Assembly (NCBI GenBank): GCA_020850355.1
Contig: JADZEX010000029.1
Coordinates: forward strand, 32,948-96,947
Source of the DNA: Fimbriimonadaceae bacterium
Lineage (GTDB): Bacteria; Armatimonadota; UBA10988
DNA length: 64,000 bases
Direction: 5' to 3'
This document shows positions 49,924 to 58,760 of the stretch, one piece after another. Both the position numbers and the translations under genes were made by a program. The stretch's first letter is position 1. The number at the start of each line of letters is the position of its first letter. The notes below the pieces were generated by a model. It saw only the letters and a program-made list of their open reading frames with translations, was not told the origin of the DNA and made no database searches.

Positions 49924-52566
49924 ATGGAGACGGGTGGGGAGACGCTGCAGCTCGGCGTCGTCAAGTTCTACAACCCGCGCAAGGGCTACGGCTTCGTGAG
50001 TCGCGCCACCGGCAACGACGTGTTCTTCCACCTGACGCACTTCCGCACGCCGACCGCCCCAGCCCCCGGCAACGTGGTGCGCTTTCTGCTCGGACAGAAC
50101 CGCGAGGGGCTGACCGCCGAGGAGATTCAGGTCGTCGGAGCCGACGAGTTGGAGTGCTTCGAGGGCACCATCACCGAGCTCGACACCGACGGCGGCCGGA
50201 TCACCACGCCCGACAACTTCACGGTGACCTTCCTGCGCGGCGACTACATCCCGCACACCCGCGCCGACAACCTGCGGGTCGGTGACGAGGTCGAGATGCA
50301 CTTCCTGGAGGAGCTGCCCGACGGCGGCTTCCGGGCGAAGGTGGTGCGCGACCCGGACTACCAGCCCGAGGCGGTCGCCCCGCGGCCGGAGCGACGGGAG
50401 GTTGACGAGGAAGAGGAGAACCGCCGCCTGCTCGGCATTCTCTACAAGACCGACCTCGACGACGAGGCCACGACAGCCGCGGCGACGCTGGTCGAGCGCA
50501 ACATGCGGGCCACGCTGAGCGCGCTGGTCAGCCGCATCTTCGACCGCCGGCTGAGCCGCTCGACCCGCGCCGGGCTGGTCGCCCTGGTGCCGCAGGTCTA
50601 CTTCGACGAAGAGTGCCAGGCCTACCTCGGAGCGATGGCTCAACACCTGGCGGCGGCGGTCGCCGAAGAAGAGGGCGAGGGCAGCCCGGCCGCCAGTGCA
50701 GCGCTCGGCTGGCTGTTCGACGACCAGCACTTCCCGGTGCGCTGGTCGCAGTACCTGCTGCCCTTCGGGCTGACCCTGCTGCGCAACCTGAGCAGCGTGC
50801 CGACCTGTCACGGTCTGCTGGAAGAGCCGGCCCAGCTGGAGGCGGCCGAGGTCTGGCTGGCGCGGGTCTGCCGGCATGTCGAGCAGCGCCGCTCGGGGCA
50901 CGGTTACGTGCTCACCACCGCACTCACCACCTTCGACGAGATCTGGCAGCGCGACGCCTTGCAGCCAGCCCTGCAGCGGGTGCTCGCGCGGCTGCTGGTG
51001 TCGCTCGACGCCGAGGGGCTGGCGAACCAGATCTACCACCTCCGCGACAAGGTCAGCGCGGCCTTCCTGCCGGTGCTGCTGCCGCTGGTCAGCCAGCACC
51101 CCGACCTCTCGCAGGCGTTGCGCGCGCCGACCCAGAGCGAGATCTTCTCGCAGTGGATCGAGCAGTTGCTGCGCGGTGAGGGCGACACGTTGTCGACCGC
51201 GACCCTCGCCACGGTGCTGCCGCTGGTCGAAGAGGTGCGCGCCAACCTGGCCGACGACGCCACCATCAGCCGGCTGCTGCGGCCGGTCACCGAGAGCCTG
51301 ACACCCGATGGGGTGGTCAAGCTGTTGACCACCGAGGACCTGCCCGAGCGGGCGGTCTGGGCCTGTCTGCGGCATCTCGACCACCGCGGCGAGCTGGCCG
51401 CGTTGCTGGCGAACCCCGACATCCGCGACCGCGTGACGGCCTGGCTACGTCGCACCAGCGAGCGGCCCGCGCCGAACCTGCCACGCGAGCAGGAGGTCAA
51501 CACGGCGCTGAAGCTGCTCGACAGCCTGCGCGGCAGCGACGACCTGCGCGGGGAGCTGACCGGCATCGGGCAGACCCTGTTTGCCGGGATCCACGAGCGT
51601 GTCGCCCGGGCCGACGCCGCCGAGCTGCTGCACCTGCTCGACCAGTTCGACTTCGGGAGCCTGCCCGGGCTGCTGGTACCCTTGGCGCAGCGGCTGGTCG
51701 ATGCCGAGCTGGACGAGACCGCCCGGCGCCGGGTGCTGGCCTGGTTCGGCGAGTCGGGCGAGCCGTTCGCGGGCACCGCGGCGGCATTGGTGGCGTGGTG
51801 GCGCGAGCCGGGGCAGGTGCAGCGGATCAGCGAGCTGGTCAGCGGCCTGGAAGCCTGCGCCGCCCTCGACAACCCCGACCTCGCGGCGTTCGTGGACTGG
51901 CTGCGCGGCGCGCTGCAGGGCGCCGAGGTCGGCTGGCAGGACGGCTTCGTGGCCGGGTTGGAGACCCTTCCCAGCGGCGCCCCGGCGGCCCGGCTGGAGG
52001 GCTTTCCAATCCTCTTGCCGCAGCGCCTGTTCGCCGATCCGGCCGACTTCGCGCCGAATCGCTTCGTGCGGTTGCTGCACCGCCGGGGGATGGCGCTGGG
52101 GGTGGTCGCGGCGCCGGTCCCGGAGAGCGACGCGCTGCTCGGGCGGTTGAGCGGTCCGCTGGCGATCGACGAGCGCAACGCCATCGTCGGCACGCTGGTC
52201 GACCTGCATGGCGAGCCGTGTTACTTCGAGGTGGCGCAGATGAAGGCCGGGCAGGGCCTGACGCTGACGGAGGGGATGCTGCTGCGGTTCAGCCGGGTCG
52301 CGGCGGCCGGGGAGCAACCTTGTCGGTACGTCGCGTTTCATGTCACCAGTCGCCTCGAGCCGGCCGACCTGCCGCTGCTCTGGCAGACCGCGGCCAGCGG
52401 GCGCGACGAGGCGGTGGCGCTGAGCGCCGGCTGCCGGGCGGTGGAGTTGGCGGACGGTGCGGCCTTGGCGGTGGGGTGGGAGCAGTTGCCGGCGGCGCGG
52501 CGCAGCGCTGTCCTGGCGGCGCTTGATGCTGCCGGACAAGCGAAAGTGGCGGCGCTGTCGGGCTAG
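49924..52566 (+). CDS. Tandem cold-shock-domain protein with long helical region
   Basis: An 880-residue cytoplasmic protein. Residues 8-65 are a cold-shock domain with RNP1 KGYGFV (20-25) and RNP2-like DVFFH (32-36). A second OB-like domain follows (about 76-140: FEGTITELDTDGGRITTPDN, then LRVGDEVEMHF). An acidic stretch (EVDEEEENRRLL) leads to about 500 helical residues that look like an alpha-solenoid. The C-terminal 200 residues hold a mixed fold. Cold-shock domains bind single-stranded RNA or DNA. The ATG at 49924 has GGAG 9 bases upstream and starts the CSD directly. The STAND NTPase gene begins 21 bases after its stop. I do not know this architecture from a named family. Confidence 0.78.
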   Translation: METGGETLQLGVVKFYNPRKGYGFVSRATGNDVFFHLTHFRTPTAPAPGNVVRFLLGQNREGLTAEEIQVVGADELECFEGTITELDTDGGRITTPDNFTVTFLRGDYIPHTRADNLRVGDEVEMHFLEELPDGGFRAKVVRDPDYQPEAVAPRPERREVDEEEENRRLLGILYKTDLDDEATTAAATLVERNMRATLSALVSRIFDRRLSRSTRAGLVALVPQVYFDEECQAYLGAMAQHLAAAVAEEEGEGSPAASAALGWLFDDQHFPVRWSQYLLPFGLTLLRNLSSVPTCHGLLEEPAQLEAAEVWLARVCRHVEQRRSGHGYVLTTALTTFDEIWQRDALQPALQRVLARLLVSLDAEGLANQIYHLRDKVSAAFLPVLLPLVSQHPDLSQALRAPTQSEIFSQWIEQLLRGEGDTLSTATLATVLPLVEEVRANLADDATISRLLRPVTESLTPDGVVKLLTTEDLPERAVWACLRHLDHRGELAALLANPDIRDRVTAWLRRTSERPAPNLPREQEVNTALKLLDSLRGSDDLRGELTGIGQTLFAGIHERVARADAAELLHLLDQFDFGSLPGLLVPLAQRLVDAELDETARRRVLAWFGESGEPFAGTAAALVAWWREPGQVQRISELVSGLEACAALDNPDLAAFVDWLRGALQGAEVGWQDGFVAGLETLPSGAPAARLEGFPILLPQRLFADPADFAPNRFVRLLHRRGMALGVVAAPVPESDALLGRLSGPLAIDERNAIVGTLVDLHGEPCYFEVAQMKAGQGLTLTEGMLLRFSRVAAAGEQPCRYVAFHVTSRLEPADLPLLWQTAASGRDEAVALSAGCRAVELADGAALAVGWEQLPAARRSAVLAALDAAGQAKVAALSG

Positions 52567-52587
52567 GCGCGCCGGCGGAGCAAGCGG

Positions 52588-55500
52588 ATGGAAGCCCAAC
52601 TGGGCCTGCTGGCGGCGATTCTGGAGCAGCGCTCCGAGGAGCAGGCCGCGGCGTACGCGGCGTTTCGGCGCGCGGTGGACCTGCGCCTGGCGGCCGGACA
52701 ACTGGTCGCCCGGCACGGCGTGGAACACTGGAAGACGATCGGGCTGTTGGCCAACCGGATGGTCCCCGAGAAGGTCTTCGGCCAGATGGCCGCCGCCGAG
52801 CTGTTCACACTGGCCACCGCGGCCGTGGCGCACGATCTGGCGCTGCCCGACCGCGAGGGCTACCAGTGGCTCACCGAGCAGGCCGAGCAGCTTGCCCTGG
52901 ACGCCGCGGCGGCGGCGACCGCGCGGCTGGTCTGCGAGTTCGTCAGCACCTGCGGCCGCCGCCTGCGCCGCATGCCGCGCTGGGGTTACATCGGCCGGGA
53001 AGCGGTCGACCTGCGGCGCGCCGGGGCGATTCTGCTGGTCTCCAATCAGATCGACCTGGAGCACTGCGACCTGCCGGTGCCCGAGGAAGCGGCCGACGTC
53101 GACCGCGAGAAGCCGGCCTCCTGGCCGCAACAGCTCGGCCTCAGCGTGGGTCTGATCGACCCGCGCGAGGGGGTGCTGCGGCTGGACCTGACCTCGCCCA
53201 GCAAGTCCTGGCGGCGGATCATCGAGGAGCACTTCAAGCCCCCCGCGGCCGAAGCGATGGAGGTCAGCCGGAACATCCTGCTGGCCAGCGGGATGCCGTT
53301 CCGCGAACTGGAGCTGCACGACCTGCACGCCAAGCCGAGCGCCGATGTGGCCCGGGCGCAGGAGGTGATGCGCGCACGGGCCGGCGCGCGGCGGCGGCCG
53401 GAACGGCCGTTCAAGCCGTTGGACCCCTTTGGTGAGGACGAGCCGCACCTGCTGGCCGCGCGCGACGACGATGTGATCCGCCTGGCGGGCCGCTGCCTGA
53501 CCTCGCCGCTGACCCTGCTGACCGGCGAGACCGGCGTCGGCAAGACCTCGCTGGTGGCCGCCGGGGTGATCCCGTGGCTGCGCGAGCACGAGTACGACGG
53601 GATCTACGCCCGCTGCCTCAACGACCCGACCGAGTCGTTGCTGGAGGCGGTCCGCCGGCGGCTCGGCGAGACCGAGCGCGGCGAGGCGCGGGGGGCCGAA
53701 GCGCTGGTGGCCGCCGTGCAGGAGCTCGCCAGCCGGGTCACCACGCCGGTGGTGCTGGTGCTCGACCAGGCCCAGGAGCTCTTCACCCGCCTCGGCTCGC
53801 GGACCCGCCTGGAGTTTGCCAAGGACCTCGCCGGCGTGCTCAGCCTGCCGGGCGAGCCGGTGCATGTGCTGTTGGTGGTGCAGCGCGAGTTCTTCGTCAA
53901 CCTGGTCGAGCTGCTGCCGCTGCTGCCGACGCTCTATCACGAGGTGGTCGAGCTGCGGCGGCTGACCACCGATCAGGCCCAGACCGCGATCCGGCGGGCG
54001 TTGGGCCGCTTCCGGCTGCGCTTCGACGGCCTGGTGCAGGACCACCTGATCGAGGACCTCGCGACCGCCGAGGGCGTGTTGCCGGTGGAGCTGCAGATCT
54101 GCTGCGACTACCTCACGGCGCAGGTCGAAGAGGACGAGTATTACATCGGCTATGACGTCTACCGGCGCAACGGGCCGGCGCGCAAGATCCTCGACGGGCT
54201 GATCGACAGCAAGCTCCGCAGCCTGCGCTGGCGGCGCCACGCCCAGGCCAAGAGCCTGCTGGTGAACTGCGTCACGGCGCAACGCACGAAGGCCCTGTTG
54301 AGCGCCGAGGAGTGCGCGGTCGACCTCGGCTGCGACCTGGCCACGGCGACCGAGCTGCTCGACGAGCTGATCACGCTCGGTCTGTTGCGCCGGCAGCGGG
54401 TCGGCGCGCGGACCTTCTTCGAGCTCCGCCACGAGTACCTGGCGCAGCGCCTGGAGCCGTGGATTGGCGACGTCGAGCGCGAAGCGAAGGATGTCGACGA
54501 CCTGCTGCACCGGGAGTTGAACAACTACGAGAAGTTCCAGTTGCTGCTTGACCGCGAAAAGCTGCGGCTGATTCACCAGTACCGCCGGCGGCTGACGCTG
54601 ACGCCGGAGGAGCTGGAGCTGGTGATCCGCTCGGCGGCGCAGGAGCGCTCCGAGATCGACTACTGGTTCGGCCGCGTCAACGAGCTGTCGGTGTCGCAGC
54701 AGATGGTGCTGGCGGTCGACCTGCTCTACAGCCCGGAGCCCGACCTGCGCGACGCGTTGCGGGCGATGATTCCGAAGCTCGACCACCAGGCCGTGCTGCC
54801 GACGCTGTTGGACAGCCTCCGCGAGGCCGATCTGCCGGTCCGCGAGACCGCTATCGAGGTGCTGCGGGAGATCGACACCAACCTCGTCAAGGCGCTCGAA
54901 ACCGGCGACGCCGCGACGCAGCAGCAGGCGGCCTATGCGCTCGGGCAAATCGGCGCGCAGCACGCGGTCACGGCGCTGGTCGAGACTGCCCAGCACGCCC
55001 CGGCCGAGGTGCGCGAGCAGGCCGTGGAGGCGCTCTCGCAGATCGACCGCAGTCGGTCGGCCGAGCTGCTGATCCGCAGCCTGCGGTCGGGCAGTCGGCG
55101 CAGCCGCTGGAACGCCGCGGTGGCGCTGGGTCGGTTGGGTCGTGACCAGAGCATCCGCGACCGCATCATCAAGGAAGCCGACCGCGCCGAGGCGCCGGAC
55201 GCGCTGCTCTTCGCCGCGGCGCGCGCCAGCCTGGAGGGCCGCCACTTCGAAGACGCCGATCGCTGGCTGCAGGACCTCGACCGGCGGCCGGTGCCGGAAG
55301 ATCAGAAGGAGCGCGTCGAGCGAGCCTGGCAGGAGCTGCAGCAGCTCCGTAAGCAGCAGGAGCGCGGGCTGTTCACCTGGCCGATGTACCGCGGCAGCCC
55401 CGGCGGGTCGGCCTACACGCCGCAGCGACTGGCGCTGCCGCTGTCGTTGAAGTGGGAGTTCGCCACCAAGGACTGTGTCTACAGCTCGCCGGCGGTGGCC

Positions 55501-56421
55501 AACGGCAGTGTCTTCATCGGGTCGACCGACAAGCAGCTCTACGGCCTGGATGTCGACAGCGGCGCCGAGCGCTGGACCTACGACGCCGAAGCCGAGTTGC
55601 ACGCCTCGCCGTGCGTGCTCGATGGGCGGATCTTCATCGGGGCGCTGGACGGGCAGATGCACTGCGTCGAACAGGAGACCGGCCGACCGGTCTGGCGGCA
55701 ACGGCTCGGGGAGAGCCTGGCCAGCAGCGTCCGCGGGTTGGGGCCGCGGCTGTTCGTCGGCACCACCGACGGGTCGCTGGTGGCCTTTGCCCCCGACGAT
55801 GGCCAGGTGCTCTGGCGGACGACCCTGCCGGGCCGGGTGGACGCCAGTCCCGCCACCGATGGCGAGTGGGTCGCCGCCGGCACGTCGGAGGCCGGGCTGG
55901 TGCTGTTGCGTGCCGACAGCGGCGAAGTGGTCTGGCAGTGGCAGGTCGCCGGCGGCCTGCGCGGCAGTCCCTTGCTGGCCGACGGCCATCTGGTCGTGAG
56001 CGGCGCCGATGGGCGGCTGGAACTGCTCGATCTCGGCGGCACCCTGGTTTGGACCGCGTTCCTGGGCGCGGCGGTCAACAGCAGCCCGGCGCTGGCGCAT
56101 GGTCGGATCTACTGCGGCGCCGCCGACGGCGAGATTGCCGCGATCGACCTGGCCACGGGCCGCCGGGCCTGGACCTTTGAGGCCGAGGGCGATGTCTCCG
56201 CGTCGCCGACGGTCGCCGGCAACACCGTCTTCGTGGGCACGCACGGCGGGCACCTCTACGCCCTCAAGGCCGACGACGGCGAGCTGCTCTGGCGCTACCG
56301 CACCGGCTACAGCATCCACAGCACGCCAGCGGTGGCCGACGGCCGGCTGTTTGTCGCACTACGCTATTACAACATGTGCGCCTTTGCGGAGCCGGTCGAG
56401 GTGGAGGAGCTACGGCGATGA
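52588..56421 (+). CDS. STAND NTPase with N-terminal HD-like, HEAT-repeat and PQQ-propeller domains
   Basis: A 1277-residue multidomain switch protein. Residues 1-270 resemble the HD-type domain found ahead of some STAND NTPases, with an H82-D83 dyad, but other metal ligands are not clear. The NTPase has Walker A GETGVGKTS (313-321), Walker B VVLVLDQAQELF (D393) and ends in winged-helix-like sequence (FFELRHEYLAQRLEPWI), as in the nSTAND1 group. About 700-890 are HEAT-like repeats. Residues 928-1277 form a PQQ-type beta-propeller (SSPAVANGSVFIGSTDKQLY, then GLDVDSGAERW, repeated about seven times). STAND proteins act as ligand-triggered oligomerising switches in signalling, cell death or phage defence. 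It overlaps the NfeD gene by 4 bases. Confidence 0.85.
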   Translation: MEAQLGLLAAILEQRSEEQAAAYAAFRRAVDLRLAAGQLVARHGVEHWKTIGLLANRMVPEKVFGQMAAAELFTLATAAVAHDLALPDREGYQWLTEQAEQLALDAAAAATARLVCEFVSTCGRRLRRMPRWGYIGREAVDLRRAGAILLVSNQIDLEHCDLPVPEEAADVDREKPASWPQQLGLSVGLIDPREGVLRLDLTSPSKSWRRIIEEHFKPPAAEAMEVSRNILLASGMPFRELELHDLHAKPSADVARAQEVMRARAGARRRPERPFKPLDPFGEDEPHLLAARDDDVIRLAGRCLTSPLTLLTGETGVGKTSLVAAGVIPWLREHEYDGIYARCLNDPTESLLEAVRRRLGETERGEARGAEALVAAVQELASRVTTPVVLVLDQAQELFTRLGSRTRLEFAKDLAGVLSLPGEPVHVLLVVQREFFVNLVELLPLLPTLYHEVVELRRLTTDQAQTAIRRALGRFRLRFDGLVQDHLIEDLATAEGVLPVELQICCDYLTAQVEEDEYYIGYDVYRRNGPARKILDGLIDSKLRSLRWRRHAQAKSLLVNCVTAQRTKALLSAEECAVDLGCDLATATELLDELITLGLLRRQRVGARTFFELRHEYLAQRLEPWIGDVEREAKDVDDLLHRELNNYEKFQLLLDREKLRLIHQYRRRLTLTPEELELVIRSAAQERSEIDYWFGRVNELSVSQQMVLAVDLLYSPEPDLRDALRAMIPKLDHQAVLPTLLDSLREADLPVRETAIEVLREIDTNLVKALETGDAATQQQAAYALGQIGAQHAVTALVETAQHAPAEVREQAVEALSQIDRSRSAELLIRSLRSGSRRSRWNAAVALGRLGRDQSIRDRIIKEADRAEAPDALLFAAARASLEGRHFEDADRWLQDLDRRPVPEDQKERVERAWQELQQLRKQQERGLFTWPMYRGSPGGSAYTPQRLALPLSLKWEFATKDCVYSSPAVANGSVFIGSTDKQLYGLDVDSGAERWTYDAEAELHASPCVLDGRIFIGALDGQMHCVEQETGRPVWRQRLGESLASSVRGLGPRLFVGTTDGSLVAFAPDDGQVLWRTTLPGRVDASPATDGEWVAAGTSEAGLVLLRADSGEVVWQWQVAGGLRGSPLLADGHLVVSGADGRLELLDLGGTLVWTAFLGAAVNSSPALAHGRIYCGAADGEIAAIDLATGRRAWTFEAEGDVSASPTVAGNTVFVGTHGGHLYALKADDGELLWRYRTGYSIHSTPAVADGRLFVALRYYNMCAFAEPVEVEELRR

Positions 56422-56924
56422 GCTGGCTGCCCTGGGCCTGGGTCGCGGTGGCGGTTGTCCTGGCCGGCCTCGAGCTGGCCACCGGCACCTTCATGCTGTT
56501 GATCTTCGCCCTTGCGGCGCTGCTGCCGGCCCTGGCGGCGTTCGCCGGGGCCTCGCTGGGGGTGCAGGCGTTGCTCTTTCTGGTCGGAGTGGCGGCGGGC
56601 TGTGCCGCCGCGCCGGCCCTGGCGCGGCGCGCCAACCGGCAGTCCTGGGACAGCCCGCGCTTCGGGGTCGACGCCCTGCTGGGCGAAAACGCGCTGGTCG
56701 TGACGGCGATCGACCCGGTCCACGGCACAGGCGGCGTGCGCGTCAAGGGCCAGGACTGGCGGGCCACGGCCCGCGTCGCGGTGCCAGTCGGGACGCTGAC
56801 CCGGGTCGCCGAGATCAATGGCGCGACACTGACCGTGCTGCCGTTGCCGGAGGCGGTGGCGCCGCGGCTGGCCGGCGAGGAGTCCGAGACGCGGCGTCTC
56901 GAATCGACGTCGGAAGGGAGCTAA
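56418..56924 (+). CDS. NfeD-like membrane protein
   Basis: A 168-residue protein with two or three transmembrane helices (about 3-25, 30-45, 48-68) and a C-terminal OB-fold (LLGENALVVTAIDPVHGTGG and VRVKGQDWRATA), the arrangement of NfeD partners of stomatin-like proteins. NfeD1b-type proteins typically sit beside an SPFH gene, as here. The ATG at 56418 overlaps the STAND stop (ATGA). The OB domain would face the cytoplasm or periplasm depending on topology. Confidence 0.88.
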   Translation: MSWLPWAWVAVAVVLAGLELATGTFMLLIFALAALLPALAAFAGASLGVQALLFLVGVAAGCAAAPALARRANRQSWDSPRFGVDALLGENALVVTAIDPVHGTGGVRVKGQDWRATARVAVPVGTLTRVAEINGATLTVLPLPEAVAPRLAGEESETRRLESTSEGS

Positions 56925-56926
56925 CC

Positions 56927-57901
56927 ATGGGTGGCGTGTTGGCGGTGTTGTTCATCGCGTTCGTGCTGGTGGTGCTGGCGTCGGTCTCGCTGCGCGCGGT
57001 GCGAACCTACGAGAAGGGCATCGTCGAGCAGTTCGGCAAGTTCCAGCGGACCTGCGAGCCCGGCCTGAACATCGTGCTGCCGTTCATCCAGACGATCCGC
57101 CGGGTCGATGTTCGCGAGAAGGTGATCGACGTGCCGCCGCAGGAAGTGATCACCAAGGACAACGTCATGGTGACGGTCGACGCGGTGATCTACTTCATGA
57201 TCACCGACCCGCGGAAGGTGCTCTACAACATCGACAACTTCGGGCTGGCGACGCAGAAACTGGCGCAGACCAACCTGCGCAACGTGGTCGGCGACCTGGA
57301 ACTGGACCAGACCCTGACCAGCCGCGAGAAGATCAACACGGCGCTGCGCGAGGTGCTGGACGGCGCCACCGACGACTGGGGCGTGCGGATCACGCGGGTC
57401 GAGATCCAGAAGATCGACCCGCCGCGGGACATCACCGAGGCGATGTCGTCGCAGATGAAGGCCGAGCGTGAGCGACGGGCCCGGATTCTGGAGGCCGAAG
57501 GCGTCAAGCAGGCGGCTATCTTGAAAGCCGAGGGGCAGAAGACCTCGCAGATCCTGGCGGCCGAAGGCGAGGCGCAGGCGACCCGGATGCGCGCCGAGGC
57601 CGAGCGCGACCAGCGGATCGCCATCGCCAACGGTGAGGCGCAGGCCATCGAGACGGTCTACAACGCCATCCACAACGGCCGCGCGACCGACGACGTGCTG
57701 GCGGTGAAGTACCTCGAGACCTTGGCCAAAGTGGCCGACGGGCAGGCCACCAAGATCTTCATGCCGGTCGAGACCAGCGGCATCTTGGCCGGGATCGCCT
57801 CGCTCGGCGAGGCCTTCCGCGAAGGTGCGGCGGCGACGCCGCCACGGCTGACCGGCGAGGCCGTGCCCGACCCGGCGGCCAGCGAGAGCACCAGCGCCTA
57901 A
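56927..57901 (+). CDS. SPFH/stomatin-like (slipin) membrane scaffold protein
   Basis: A 324-residue stomatin/slipin. An N-terminal membrane helix (about 4-24) leads to the SPFH core (RTYEKGIVEQFGKFQRTCEP, VPPQEVITKDNVMVTVDAV) and the C-terminal coiled coil rich in AEGEAQA. The family forms large membrane-bound rings or microdomains and commonly pairs with NfeD and proteases. The gene starts 2 bases after the NfeD stop behind AAGGGAG. Linkage to the STAND gene is unusual and suggests the membrane scaffold and the NTPase work together. Confidence 0.93.
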   Translation: MGGVLAVLFIAFVLVVLASVSLRAVRTYEKGIVEQFGKFQRTCEPGLNIVLPFIQTIRRVDVREKVIDVPPQEVITKDNVMVTVDAVIYFMITDPRKVLYNIDNFGLATQKLAQTNLRNVVGDLELDQTLTSREKINTALREVLDGATDDWGVRITRVEIQKIDPPRDITEAMSSQMKAERERRARILEAEGVKQAAILKAEGQKTSQILAAEGEAQATRMRAEAERDQRIAIANGEAQAIETVYNAIHNGRATDDVLAVKYLETLAKVADGQATKIFMPVETSGILAGIASLGEAFREGAAATPPRLTGEAVPDPAASESTSA

Positions 57902-57917
57902 GGCGCGCGGAGGCACC

Positions 57918-58760
57918 ATGACTGCAGCCGAACTGCGAGCGCGCTGGCGGCCCCCCGAGGGTCCCGTGCTCGACATCCACGTCCACCCGGTGTCGGGTTT
58001 CGGACCCTACGGCGCGGCCGGGCCGGCGGAGGATGCCCGGCGGCTGTTGGAGTCGGCCGACCGCGCCGGCGTGACGCATCTGGCGCTGTTCTGCCTGCAC
58101 CCCAGTTGCCCCCGCGAGCCGACGCCGCAGCAGTGTCGCGAAGCCAACGATCTGTGCCTGGAGGCCTGCGACGCCGCGCCCGACCGGCTGCTGCCGTTCT
58201 GCTACCTCAACCCTGCCTACCCGGACGAAGCCCTTGCCGAGCTGGATCGTTGCGTCGCGGCGCATCTCTTCGTGGGCGTCAAGCTGTGGGTCGCCGTCCG
58301 CGCCAGCGACCCACGGGTGGCGCGGATCGTCGAGGCGGCGACCCGCCACGGGGCGCCGGTGCTGCAGCACGCCTGGGACAAGGTGACCGGCAACGAGCCC
58401 GGCGAGTCGCTACCGGGCGATGTCGCCCGACTGGCCCGCGCGGTGCCCGCCGCGAAGCTGATCATGGCCCATCTCAACGGCCACGGCCTGCGGGGCATCG
58501 AGCGGGTGCAGGCCTGCACCAACCTCTGTGTCGACACCTCCGGCGGCGACCCCGAAGCTGGGATGGTCGAGCTGGCCTGCCGTCGACTGGGCTACCGGCG
58601 GGTGATCTTCGGCAGCGACGCACCGATCCGGCACTACGGCGTGCAGATGGCGAAGGTCCTCGGCGCCGACATTCCAGAGCGCTGGAAGCGGGCGATCTTG
58701 TGGGACAACGCGGTCAGCCTGTTGCCCGGCTGGGCGAAGCTGGCAGGGAGCCTGGCATGA
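57918..58760 (+). CDS. Amidohydrolase-2 family metal-dependent hydrolase
   Basis: A 280-residue TIM-barrel hydrolase (PF04909-like). The metal-binding HxH is in LDIHVHPVSG, later histidines in VLQHAWD and LIMAHLNGHG, and the catalytic aspartate in IFGSDAPIRHYG. All expected metal ligands appear present, so it should be active on an unknown amide, lactone or decarboxylation substrate. It starts 16 bases after the SPFH stop and shares ATGA with a degenerate paralogue. Confidence 0.9.
   Translation: MTAAELRARWRPPEGPVLDIHVHPVSGFGPYGAAGPAEDARRLLESADRAGVTHLALFCLHPSCPREPTPQQCREANDLCLEACDAAPDRLLPFCYLNPAYPDEALAELDRCVAAHLFVGVKLWVAVRASDPRVARIVEAATRHGAPVLQHAWDKVTGNEPGESLPGDVARLARAVPAAKLIMAHLNGHGLRGIERVQACTNLCVDTSGGDPEAGMVELACRRLGYRRVIFGSDAPIRHYGVQMAKVLGADIPERWKRAILWDNAVSLLPGWAKLAGSLA

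Noticed and set aside
51445..56319. A 1624-codon open frame on the minus strand opposite the CSD and STAND genes
   Set aside because: It is rich in R, Q, G, A and H with no domain pattern, while the plus strand holds clear CSD, Walker and propeller motifs. Long antisense frames are expected in such G+C-rich DNA.
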